Shown: positions 36,040 through 43,072 of the stretch, piece after piece
Layout: every line of letters starts with the position of its first letter
Numbering within the stretch: the stretch's first letter is position 1
The notes under the pieces: generated by a model
What the model was told of the DNA's origin: nothing
The model's database searches: none
Seen by the model: only the letters and a program-made list of their open reading frames with translations
From: Streptomyces sp. NBC_00083
Lineage (GTDB): Bacteria > Actinomycetota > Actinomycetes > Streptomycetales > Streptomycetaceae
Direction of reading: 5' to 3'
NCBI RefSeq assembly: GCF_026343295.1
Contig: NZ_JAPELY010000001.1
Coordinates: 62,001 to 126,000 of the forward strand
Length of the DNA stretch: 64,000 nucleotides
Position numbers and translations under genes: made by a program

Positions 36040-37263
36040 ATGAAGCAGCTGCTGTTCCCGGGCAACACCCAGTTCTGGTACGAGACCCTGCGCTCGATGA
36101 GCCACATCGCCTACGGCGGCGCCGACTTCGGCGAGGTCGTCTCCACCGCCGAGCGCATCACCGAGGGCGACTACGGCAGCTGGCACACCGAGTGGCTCGC
36201 CACCGCCGACCGCGTGGCCGCCGAGGCGCACAAGGCGCTCGACGCCGGTCACTCGATCAGCGCCCGGGACGGCTTCCTGCGGGCCTCCAACTACTACCGC
36301 TCGGCCGAGTTCTTCCTGCACGGCAACCCGTGCGACCCGCGCCACGACCACGCCTACGACCGGAGCGTTGCCTGCTTCCGGGCGGCCGCGAAGCTCTTCA
36401 CCCCGCGCATCGAGCCGGTCGCCATCCCGTACGAGGGCACCACGCTGCCGGGCTACCTCTACCGGGCCGGCGCCCCCGGTGAGCCGCGCCCGACCCTGAT
36501 CATGCACAGCGGGTTCGACGGCACCGCGGAGGAGCTCCACTTCAGCGGCGCCCTCGCGGCCGTCGAGCGCGGCTACACCGTGCTCGCCTTCGACGGGCCC
36601 GGGATGCCTGGGCCGCGCCACCACCAGGGCCTGGTCTTCCGTCCCGACTGGGAGAACGTCATCACCCCCGTGATCGACTTCGCCGAGAGCCTGCCCGAGG
36701 TCGACAACAGCCGTATCGCACTGTTCGGTTCGAGCATGGGCGGCCTGCTCGCACCGCGGGCCGCCGCCTTCGAGCACCGCCTGGCCGCGGTGATAGCCGT
36801 CGACGGCGTCTTCGACCTGGGCGAGGTGTCCGTACGGAACATCCCCGGCGGCCGCGAGGAGGCCGAGCGGCTGCTGCGCGCGGACAGCGCCCCCGAACTC
36901 GACGCGGCCCTCGCGGAGTTGATGGAGCGCGACGCCACCTCGCGCTGGGCGATGAACCACGGCATGTACGTCATGGGCGTGGACACCCCGCGCGCCTTCT
37001 GCGCCGCCTACCTCGACTACACCCTGCGGGACGGCACGGCCGAGCTGATCCAGTGCCCGACCCTGGTGTGCGACGCCGTCGAGGACGAGTTCTTCCGGGG
37101 CCAGCCCGAGGAGCTCTACGCCCGCCTGACCTGCCCCAAGGAGCTGATGGTCTTCACCGCGGAGGAAGGGGCCGGCGCACACTGCCACCCCGGCGCCATG
37201 CGGCTCGCCCTGGCCCGCGTCTACGACTGGCTGGACGGAGTCCTGGCGCGGCCCGCCGCCTGA
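36040..37263 (+). CDS. Alpha/beta hydrolase
   Basis: 407 residues. An all-helical N-terminal region of about 140 residues precedes an alpha/beta-hydrolase core with oxyanion region TLIMHSGFDGTAEEL, nucleophile elbow FGSSMGG, a likely Asp in CDAVEDEFF and His in GAGAHCHPGAM. The architecture resembles 2,6-dihydroxypseudooxynicotine hydrolase/acylaminoacyl-peptidase-like enzymes that cleave C-C or ester bonds. AAGGAG precedes the ATG. Divergent TetR control suggests induction by a small molecule, perhaps its substrate. Confidence 0.9.
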   Translation: MKQLLFPGNTQFWYETLRSMSHIAYGGADFGEVVSTAERITEGDYGSWHTEWLATADRVAAEAHKALDAGHSISARDGFLRASNYYRSAEFFLHGNPCDPRHDHAYDRSVACFRAAAKLFTPRIEPVAIPYEGTTLPGYLYRAGAPGEPRPTLIMHSGFDGTAEELHFSGALAAVERGYTVLAFDGPGMPGPRHHQGLVFRPDWENVITPVIDFAESLPEVDNSRIALFGSSMGGLLAPRAAAFEHRLAAVIAVDGVFDLGEVSVRNIPGGREEAERLLRADSAPELDAALAELMERDATSRWAMNHGMYVMGVDTPRAFCAAYLDYTLRDGTAELIQCPTLVCDAVEDEFFRGQPEELYARLTCPKELMVFTAEEGAGAHCHPGAMRLALARVYDWLDGVLARPAA

Positions 37264-37330
37264 AGCGGGCGCGTCCTTGCGGCCGTACGGTCCGGCCGGG
37301 ACCGTGCGTACGGTGTCCGGACATGCAACA

Positions 37331-37357
37331 GCCGGCCCCGGGTGACCCGGGACCGGC
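37331..37357. terminator. Bidirectional terminator candidate
   Basis: 12-base arms with one mismatch (GCCGGCCCCGGG and CCCGGGACCGGC) around TGA, extended by AACA/TTGTT flanks, between the convergent hydrolase and rodlin genes. Confidence 0.7.
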
Positions 37358-37381
37358 CGTTGTTCAGGCTGCGCGGACGGC

Positions 37382-37792
37382 TCAGTTGTTGCCGGCGCCG
37401 TTGCCCGAGAGGACCGGGATCTGGTCCAGGATGTGCGACAGGGGCTCGTCGCCCTTGGCCTGCGTCGAGTTCTCGGTGCACTGCTGGTTCTGCGGCGCGG
37501 AGAGGATCGGCACGTCCTGGAGGACGGTGACCGGCACGAGACCGACGAGCGAGGCCAGGTTGGCCTTGACCGGAACGCCGGCGCAGACCTTGTTCAGCGA
37601 GCCCTGGACCAGGGTCATCTGCGGGCTCATGTCGCCCTCGGTCTTCGAGTTGCCGAAGGCCTGCTCGGCACCGTTGCCGCTGAGCGACGTCGTACCGCCG
37701 TCGTTGCCGATCGCCATCGCCTGCGGCGCGGCCATCATCGCGACACCGGAAACGGCTGCGGCGACGGCTGCGGCCGACCACAACTTCTGCAT
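37382..37792 (-). CDS. Rodlin (third copy)
   Basis: 136 residues. The signal peptide (VAAAVSGVAMMAAPQAMA) is followed by a mature protein of about 108 residues containing [60 protein letters not shown] and the end [14 protein letters not shown]. This is the rodlin family, secreted proteins that organise chaplin fibrils into rodlets on aerial hyphae and spores. S. coelicolor has two (rdlA, rdlB); this copy lies outside the divergent pair and is extra. It converges with the hydrolase gene. Confidence 0.93.
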   Translation of the reverse strand: MQKLWSAAAVAAAVSGVAMMAAPQAMAIGNDGGTTSLSGNGAEQAFGNSKTEGDMSPQMTLVQGSLNKVCAGVPVKANLASLVGLVPVTVLQDVPILSAPQNQQCTENSTQAKGDEPLSHILDQIPVLSGNGAGNN

Positions 37793-37951
37793 GTCTACTC
37801 CTGTTGGTCTGATTCCACTGACGGGGATCTGTGAAGAGAAACGGTAAGAATCTCTTTTGGTTGCGCCCTGTCCCCCGGACAGAGCATTGCGGAATCGACT
37901 CCGCCCGATTCGTGGTAATAGGCAGTGACCACGAACCGATGGTGAGGAAAC

Positions 37952-38146
37952 ATGACTGAGACGCAGGGTGCATGGCGCCGGCAGACTTTCATCCCGATCA
38001 CCCGTCGACGATTCGAGAGCGAGGCGGCGGCCGAGCCCGTCTATGCGGACCTGGTGCGTTCCTGGGCCGCGGAAGGGCGTACGATTCCGGGCCGCCCGGA
38101 CTGGGAATGGAACCAGCTCGTCAACGGTTCCTGCTGGCCCTCGTGA
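37952..38146 (+). CDS. Small conserved-looking protein between rodlin genes
   Basis: 64 residues, no signal peptide, start supported by TGAGGAAAC just before the ATG. The C-terminal half (VYADLVRSWAAEGRTIPGRP, then WNQL) resembles small Streptomyces proteins of unknown function with a YAxLVxxWxxxGRTVPG motif. It is divergent from the third rodlin gene and converges on rdlB across a hairpin. No function can be assigned. Confidence 0.6.
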   Translation: MTETQGAWRRQTFIPITRRRFESEAAAEPVYADLVRSWAAEGRTIPGRPDWEWNQLVNGSCWPS

Positions 38147-38255
38147 CACCTGCTCCCGTGCGCGCGGAGGCCGCCGCCATGGCCGCCCGGCCCCGGACAC
38201 CGCGAAGGACCGGACCGCCCCTGTGCACCGGCGGCCCGGCCGTGAACATCAGGGT

Positions 38256-38289
38256 GCCGGACCGCCGAAGGGATTGACAGCGGTCCGGC
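38256..38289. terminator. Terminator between the small gene and rdlB
   Basis: Perfect 10-bp arms GCCGGACCGC (38256-38265) and GCGGTCCGGC (38280-38289) with a 14-base loop, 20 bases beyond the rdlB stop. Confidence 0.7.
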
Positions 38290-38308
38290 CGTCCTGCGGA
38301 GCCCCGGC

Positions 38309-38722
38309 TCAGTGGTTCGCGGCACCGTTCCCGGAGAGGACCGGGATCTGGTCCAGGATGTGCGACAGGGGCTCGTCGCCCTTGGCCTGCGTCGAGTTCT
38401 CGGTGCACTGCTGGGTCTGCGGCGCGGACAGGATCGGCACGTCCTGCAGCACGGTGACCGGCACGAGACCAACGAGGGACGCCAGGTTCGCCTTGGCCGG
38501 CAGGGCGATGCAGGGCTTGTTGAACGAACCCTGGATCAGGCCGATCTGCGGGCTCATGTTGCCGTACGTGGAGGAGTTCCCGTACGCCTGCATCGCGTTG
38601 TTGCCGCTGACCGAGGTCGTGCCGTGGTCGTTGCCGACCGCCATCGCCTGCGGCGCCATCGCCGCGGACGCGCCGACGACGGACACGCCGACGGCTGCTG
38701 CCGCCATAGCCTTCTTGATCAC
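38309..38722 (-). CDS. rdlB: Rodlin RdlB-like
   Basis: 137 residues with signal peptide (AVGVSVVGASAAMAPQAMA) and rodlin core [40 protein letters not shown] and end GNGAANH. Its middle (NSSTYGNMSPQIGLIQGSFN) differs most from the other two copies. It is divergent from the rodlin gene at 39044, the arrangement of rdlB/rdlA in S. coelicolor; assignment to rdlB rather than rdlA is by that order. Confidence 0.93.
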   Translation of the reverse strand: MIKKAMAAAAVGVSVVGASAAMAPQAMAVGNDHGTTSVSGNNAMQAYGNSSTYGNMSPQIGLIQGSFNKPCIALPAKANLASLVGLVPVTVLQDVPILSAPQTQQCTENSTQAKGDEPLSHILDQIPVLSGNGAANH

Positions 38723-39043
38723 GCTGGTCCCTTTCTGGTGGATGCCCCATACGGAGCCACCTGACCAACTGGCCGCACCGAGGATTGGTTTCTGCCCTTC
38801 ACTCTTTCGGCCGTACGAAAATGGGGCCGAACAGGTTCTGTCCGGCGATACGGGCTGGGATTATATGGAGATCCGATACGGCGTTCCCGGGCGTTGTGTT
38901 CGGTATCCCTCGCGCCTCCTGGGGAACCGTTCGGGTGAAGCGCCGGAACCAAACCAGGGCAGCGAAGTTGACCAGGCAGTAGTACGGCGCAGTGGATATG
39001 AGCGCGGTACTGCACGTGCTCTCCACCAAGAAAAGGGAAGACC
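38723..39043. promoter_or_regulatory. Divergent rodlin promoter region
   Basis: 321 bases between the two divergent rodlin starts, AT-richer than surroundings (for example GATTATATGGAGATCC near 38860), with no coding sequence. AAGGGA precedes the 39044 start. In S. coelicolor rodlin and chaplin genes depend on the sigma factor BldN; I could not identify a convincing BldN promoter by eye. Confidence 0.5.
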
Positions 39044-39457
39044 ATGCTCAAGAAGGTTATGGCCGCGTCCGCTGCCACCGTTTCGCTCGTCGGCGCGTCC
39101 GCCATGCTGGCCCCCCAGGCCATGGCCATCGGTGACAACCACGGCACGACCTCGCTCAGCGGCAACGGTGCGAAGAGCGCCTTCGGCAACTCGAAGACCG
39201 ACGGTGACATGAGCCCCCAGCTCTCGCTGGTCCAGGGCACGCTGAACAAGCCCTGCCTCGGCGTTCCGGTCAAGGCCAACCTGGCCTCGCTCGTCGGTCT
39301 CGTGCCGGTCACCGTCCTCCAGGACGTGCCGATCCTCTCCGCGCCGCAGAACCAGCAGTGCACCGAGAACTCGACGCAGGCCAAGGGCGACGAGCCCCTG
39401 TCGCACATCCTGGACCAGATCCCGGTCCTCTCGGGCAACGGCGTCGGCAACAACTGA
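39044..39457 (+). CDS. rdlA: Rodlin RdlA-like
   Basis: 137 residues with signal peptide ([19 protein letters not shown], likely cleavage before IGDNHG) and the rodlin core [40 protein letters not shown] and [14 protein letters not shown] single cysteine lies in NKPCLG and another in NQQCTEN. It is closely similar to the third copy at 37382. It lies upstream of a short and a long chaplin, as rdlA does of chpD-chpA, and is closed by a strong terminator. Confidence 0.93.
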   Translation: MLKKVMAASAATVSLVGASAMLAPQAMAIGDNHGTTSLSGNGAKSAFGNSKTDGDMSPQLSLVQGTLNKPCLGVPVKANLASLVGLVPVTVLQDVPILSAPQNQQCTENSTQAKGDEPLSHILDQIPVLSGNGVGNN

Positions 39458-39473
39458 GTCGTCTGCGCACCCG

Positions 39474-39514
39474 CGCGGGCTGCCGCGGTCCTCTTCGGAC
39501 CGCGGCAGCCCGCG
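39474..39514 (+). terminator. Strong terminator after rdlA-like gene
   Basis: Perfect 18-bp arms (39474-39491 and 39497-39514) with a 5-base loop TCTTC, followed by TTCTTT. It is the only hairpin seen with a T-rich tail. Confidence 0.92.
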
Positions 39515-39738
39515 TTCTTTATCCACCCAATTGCCGTGCGGCTAAAGGGCCGAGGAGCGGCGGGCCGCCCCCTTCCTGCCATTTGGGTGAGGAACGCGGC
39601 AGCACTGTTCCCGTTCGGTTTCCTTTGCCTGGATCGATCGTTATCAGGTGGTCAGCGGCACCTTGGGCGAAAGCTCTGGCAACGCGCCGTGAGCAACGAC
39701 TGGTTGCGCGACTTTTTGACTGAGGGAAGGAAATCCAC

Positions 39739-39972
39739 GTGAAGTACATGAAGACTGCGACCGTTCTGGCCGGTCTGGTCATCGCCGCGGGTGGTGCCGC
39801 TCCGGCGTTCGCCGACGCCGGTGCCGAGGGTGCCGCTGTCGGCAGCCCGGGTGTCCTGTCCGGCAACCTGCTCCAGGTTCCGGTCCACATTCCGGTCAAC
39901 ATCTGCGGCAACACCGTCAACGTCATCGGTCTCCTGAACCCGGCGTTCGGCAACACCTGCATCAACAAGTGA
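39739..39972 (+). CDS. chpD: Short chaplin (ChpD position)
   Basis: 77 residues. The signal peptide (TVLAGLVIAAGGAAPAFA) is followed by one chaplin domain of about 50 residues: GSPGVLSGNLLQVPVHIPVN, then ICGNTVNVIGLLNPAFGNTC. It has the two conserved cysteines. Short chaplins self-assemble into amyloid-like surface-active fibrils on emerging aerial hyphae. GTG at 39739 follows GAAGGAAAT. The gene lies between rdlA and the long chaplin, the chpD place of S. coelicolor. A terminator at 40000-40028 separates it from the long chaplin. Confidence 0.93.
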   Translation: MKYMKTATVLAGLVIAAGGAAPAFADAGAEGAAVGSPGVLSGNLLQVPVHIPVNICGNTVNVIGLLNPAFGNTCINK

Positions 39973-39999
39973 TGTAGCGCCAGGACTCTCCACTCTGAT

Positions 40000-40028
40000 T
40001 TTGGGGCGTGCTCACCGCACGCCCCAAA
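40000..40028. terminator. Terminator after short chaplin
   Basis: Perfect 11-bp arms TTTGGGGCGTG and CACGCCCCAAA around a 7-base loop, 27 bases after the chaplin stop. Confidence 0.8.
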
Positions 40029-40069
40029 GTCGGTTTCCACCACTTTTCCCCGCGACGGAAGACAGCCCA

Positions 40070-41785
40070 TTGCGCCAGGTCATCAGTAAGACCCTGTTCA
40101 CTGCCGTGGCAGCCACGAGCGTCCTTTCGATGAGCGCGAATTATGCTCAGGCCGCCGGTACCGATGCCGAGAACACGGGCTCGCCGGGTCTGTTGTCGGG
40201 GAACACGATCTCCGCTCCGGTGGAAGTGCCGGTCCAGGCGTGCGGAAACTCCGTGAATCCGGTCGGCGGGCTCAACCCGTCCTTCGGGAACAACTGCGCT
40301 ACGGTCTCGCCCTCGGCGGCCGAGGAAGCGGCCGACTCCATGGCCGACCGCGCGGGCACGGAGGGCGGCGACGGCGCGGGCGGTCACCGCGGCGCGCCCT
40401 CCTCCGCCGACGCGGACGAGTACGGCGCGTCGTTCGAGCGGGAGTACGCCGCGGCGTACGGCCTCGACCACCACGAGCCTGCCGCGAGCCAGGCGACGAG
40501 CGTCACCAGCGGCTCCCCGGGTGTCCTTTCGGGCAACTCCGCGGCGGCGCCGGCCGATGTGCCGGTGCAGGCGTGCGGGAACACGGTGAGCGTGGTGGGT
40601 CTGCTCAACCCGGCGATGGGCAGCCACTGCACGACGGGCCCGACCACCCCCGCCCACGCGGCCCCCCACCCCGCGCCCCACCACAACCCCCCAATGCGCC
40701 ACACCCCACAGCCCCACGAGGCTCCGCCGGTGCATGAGGCTCCGCCGGTCCACCAGGCTCCGCCGGTCCACCAGGCCCCGCCGATGCATGAGGCTCCGCC
40801 GGTGCACCACGCGCCGCCGGTGCATGAGGCTCCGCCGGTGCACCACGCGCCGCCGGTGCATGAGGCTCCGCCGGTGCACCACGCGCCGCCGGTGCATGAG
40901 GCTCCGCCGGTGCACCACGCGCCACCGGTGCATGAGGCTCCGCCGGTGCACCACGCGCCACCGGTGCATGAGGCTCCGCCGGTGCACCACGCGCCACCGG
41001 TGCATGAGGCTCCGCCGGTGCACCACGCGCCGCCGGTGCATGAGGCTCCGCCGGTGCACCACGCACCTCCGGCGCACCAGGCTCCGCCTGTCCACCACGC
41101 ACCTCCGGTGCATCACGCACCTCCGGCGCACGAGGCTCCGCCCGCGCATCACGTGCCGCCGCACCACTGCCCGCCGGGTCACGAGGCGCACCACGCCCCG
41201 CCGGTCCACCACGCCCCGCCGGTGCACGAGGCTCCGCCCGTGCACCACGCACCTCCGGCGCACCAGGCCCCGCCCGTGCATCACGCGCCGCCCGTCCATC
41301 ACGCACCCCCGGCCCACGAGGCTCCCCCGGTGCACCACGCCCCGCCCGTGCACCACGCACCCCCGGTCCACGAGGCCCCGCCCGTCCACCACGCACCCCC
41401 GGTGGACCACGCACCCCCCGTGCACCACGCACCCCCGGTCCACGAGGTGCCGCCCGCGCATCACGTGCCCCCGCATCACTGCCCGCCGGGTCACGAGGCG
41501 CACCACGCGCCCGAGCGGCACCTTCCCCCGGTGCACGTCCCGCCGGTTCACGAGGCTCCGCCCGTGCACCACGCACCTCCGGTGCATGAGGTCTCGCGCG
41601 GGCGGCACGCCGCGCCCGTTCTCGCGTACCCCGGTGCTCGGGTCGTCGCGCCCGTGGCGGCCGCGCACCTCGCCGACACGGGGGCCGACCCGGCGCTTCT
41701 GGCGGCTGCCGCCGCCGGTGCCGCAGGGCTCGTGCTCGGCGGTGGTGTCCTCTACCGGCGCGGCAGGGCGATGGCCAAGGTCTGA
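40070..41785 (+). CDS. chpA: Long chaplin with two chaplin domains, His/Pro repeat and LADTG sortase signal
   Basis: About 571 residues from TTG 40070 (LRQVISKTLF), chosen because a signal peptide ending AQA at residue 28 follows directly; the in-frame GTG at 40001 lies in the terminator. Chaplin domain 1 is about residues 36-76 (GSPGLLSGN to FGNNC) and domain 2 about 147-186 (GSPGVLSGN to MGSHC). Residues about 214-508 are a tandem repeat of HEAPPVHHAPPV type, including two HHCPPGHEAHH copies. The sortase motif LADTG lies at about 534-538, then a membrane helix and RRGRAMAKV. It should be covalently anchored to the wall and display the chaplin domains outward. Known long chaplins are much shorter (about 200-300 residues), the repeat being the difference. 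Confidence 0.92.
   Translation: MRQVISKTLFTAVAATSVLSMSANYAQAAGTDAENTGSPGLLSGNTISAPVEVPVQACGNSVNPVGGLNPSFGNNCATVSPSAAEEAADSMADRAGTEGGDGAGGHRGAPSSADADEYGASFEREYAAAYGLDHHEPAASQATSVTSGSPGVLSGNSAAAPADVPVQACGNTVSVVGLLNPAMGSHCTTGPTTPAHAAPHPAPHHNPPMRHTPQPHEAPPVHEAPPVHQAPPVHQAPPMHEAPPVHHAPPVHEAPPVHHAPPVHEAPPVHHAPPVHEAPPVHHAPPVHEAPPVHHAPPVHEAPPVHHAPPVHEAPPVHHAPPVHEAPPVHHAPPAHQAPPVHHAPPVHHAPPAHEAPPAHHVPPHHCPPGHEAHHAPPVHHAPPVHEAPPVHHAPPAHQAPPVHHAPPVHHAPPAHEAPPVHHAPPVHHAPPVHEAPPVHHAPPVDHAPPVHHAPPVHEVPPAHHVPPHHCPPGHEAHHAPERHLPPVHVPPVHEAPPVHHAPPVHEVSRGRHAAPVLAYPGARVVAPVAAAHLADTGADPALLAAAAAGAAGLVLGGGVLYRRGRAMAKV
40711..41592 (+). repeat. His/Pro-encoding tandem repeat in the long chaplin
   Basis: Coding tandem array with a basic 18-base unit paired into a 36-base unit encoding HEAPPVHHAPPV. 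Eight near-identical 36-base units run from 40787 to 41074, differing by one or two bases, followed by more diverged units to about 41592. The near identity of the first block indicates recent expansion by slippage or unequal exchange. Confidence 0.93.
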
Positions 41786-41931
41786 GCCCGGTGTCCGCCG
41801 GCCCCCACCCGCGGCAAGTGACGGCCGAGGGTTCGGTGTGGGGGTCTGGCGGCACCCCGAGGAGGCCTCAACAGGTCATCGGTAGAAGGTAGTTGACCCA
41901 GTACCAGCAGGCGCGCTTCACCGTTCGTCGT

Positions 41932-41960
41932 AGGGCCCGTCCCCTTGGGGGGCGGGCCCT
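41932..41960. terminator. Terminator of the enoyl reductase-like gene
   Basis: AGGGCCCG (41932-41939) and CGGGCCCT (41953-41960) are perfect arms with further C/G pairing inside, 9 bases beyond the minus-strand stop. Confidence 0.72.
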
Positions 41961-41968
41961 CCGACGTC

Positions 41969-42748
41969 TTAGGCGCCCACGGCCGAGAACCCGCCGTCCA
42001 CATGCAGCACCTGACCCGTCATGGCGCGGGCCGCGTCGCTCAGCAGGAACGCGACCGTGTCGGCCACGGGGGTGGCGTCCGAGGAGTCCCAGCCGAGCGG
42101 GGCCCGCTCGGGCCACACCTTCGCCAGTTGGTCGAAGCCCGGGATGGACTTGCCGGCCATCGTGGTGATCGGGCCGGAGTCGACCGCGTTCACGCGGATG
42201 CGCCTGGGGCCCAGCTCCCTGGCGAGGTAGCGGTTGACCGATTCCAGCGCCGCCTTCGTCGGGCCCATCCAGTCGTACACCGGCCAGGCCACGGCGGCGT
42301 TGAAGGTGAGGCTGACGACAGAGGCGCCGTTCTCCGCCTTCTCCAGCAGCGGCAGCATGCTGCGGACGAGGCCCTTGAGGGAGAACGCCGAGACCTTCAT
42401 CGCCGTGGCGACGGACTCGAACGGGGTGGTGAGGAAGTTGCCGCCCAGCGCGTCCTGCGGGGCGAATGCCACGGCGTGCACGACACCGTCGAGCCCGTCC
42501 CAGTGCCGGCCCACTTCCGCGGCCAGGGCCCGGAGGTCCTCCTGCTCGGTGATGTCCGCCGACAGGCAGGCGACGGGCTCCTTCGGCAGCCGCTTGGCGA
42601 TGCGGCGCATGATGTCGCTCGGCTTGCCCGGAGCGTTGACCAGGATGACGTCCGCGCCCTGGTTCAGTGCCGCCTCGGCGACCTTGTAGCCCATCGAGGT
42701 CTCGATGAGGACCCCGAAGACCAGGATTCGCTTGCCGGTCAGATTCAT
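41969..42748 (-). CDS. Enoyl-ACP reductase, FabI-type (paralogue)
   Basis: 259 residues of the FabI branch of short-chain dehydrogenases. It has GKRILVFGVLIETSMGYKVA at the cofactor site, FAPQDALGGNFLTTPFESVA, the catalytic VYDWMGPTKAALE (Tyr-x6-Lys spacing typical of FabI/InhA), NAVDSGPITTMAGKSIPGF and a C-terminal HVDGGFSAVGA. It would reduce enoyl-ACP in fatty acid synthesis or in a dedicated lipid pathway. No fabG or other lipid gene is beside it, so it is probably a second copy. Its place between a chaplin and a secreted glycosidase-like gene is unexplained. Confidence 0.88.
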   Translation of the reverse strand: MNLTGKRILVFGVLIETSMGYKVAEAALNQGADVILVNAPGKPSDIMRRIAKRLPKEPVACLSADITEQEDLRALAAEVGRHWDGLDGVVHAVAFAPQDALGGNFLTTPFESVATAMKVSAFSLKGLVRSMLPLLEKAENGASVVSLTFNAAVAWPVYDWMGPTKAALESVNRYLARELGPRRIRVNAVDSGPITTMAGKSIPGFDQLAKVWPERAPLGWDSSDATPVADTVAFLLSDAARAMTGQVLHVDGGFSAVGA

Positions 42749-43072
42749 GTGTTCGCCTCTTGTTTCCGTTCTCGTGTTTCCGTTCGCCACAGTGACCGCG
42801 GGCCCCGCCCCGACGAGTCTGCTCGGCCGGCGCGGCGATGAGAGTGGCGTCCCGCGCCAGAACGTCGGCCTCATCGCTGTGGGATGTCGCTACGGACAAG
42901 TCGCGCTGTCGCCGGGGGAGCGCGGGGGCTCTGAGGGGGCATCAGATGGCCCAGTTCGCGGCGTACGGCCGTTCGGGGGGCTTCCGGCGTGGGCTGCTTA
43001 GGTTCCCTATCGGCGCAATAAGAATATTTTCAACCCGGAACCCGGGAGGTCCTCCGAATCAAGGGAGCGCAC
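42749..43072. promoter_or_regulatory. Divergent control region with short direct repeat
   Basis: 324 bases between the divergent enoyl reductase and GH26-like genes. TGTTTCCGTTC occurs twice (42761-42771 and 42775-42785), 14 bases apart, just upstream of the reductase start. An AT-rich stretch GCAATAAGAATATTTTCAAC at about 43013-43032 is the likely promoter zone of the GH26-like gene. No coding sequence was recognised. Confidence 0.5.

Noticed and set aside
40711..41592. CRISPR-like regular repeat array
   Set aside because: Units are contiguous, encode protein in one frame and have no unique spacers; no cas genes are nearby.
39962..41668. Long minus-strand frame (about 568 codons) of HRRSLMHRRRVV-type repeats
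   Set aside because: It is the antisense reading of the His/Pro repeat of the long chaplin; the chaplin strand has signal peptide, two chaplin domains and sortase signal.
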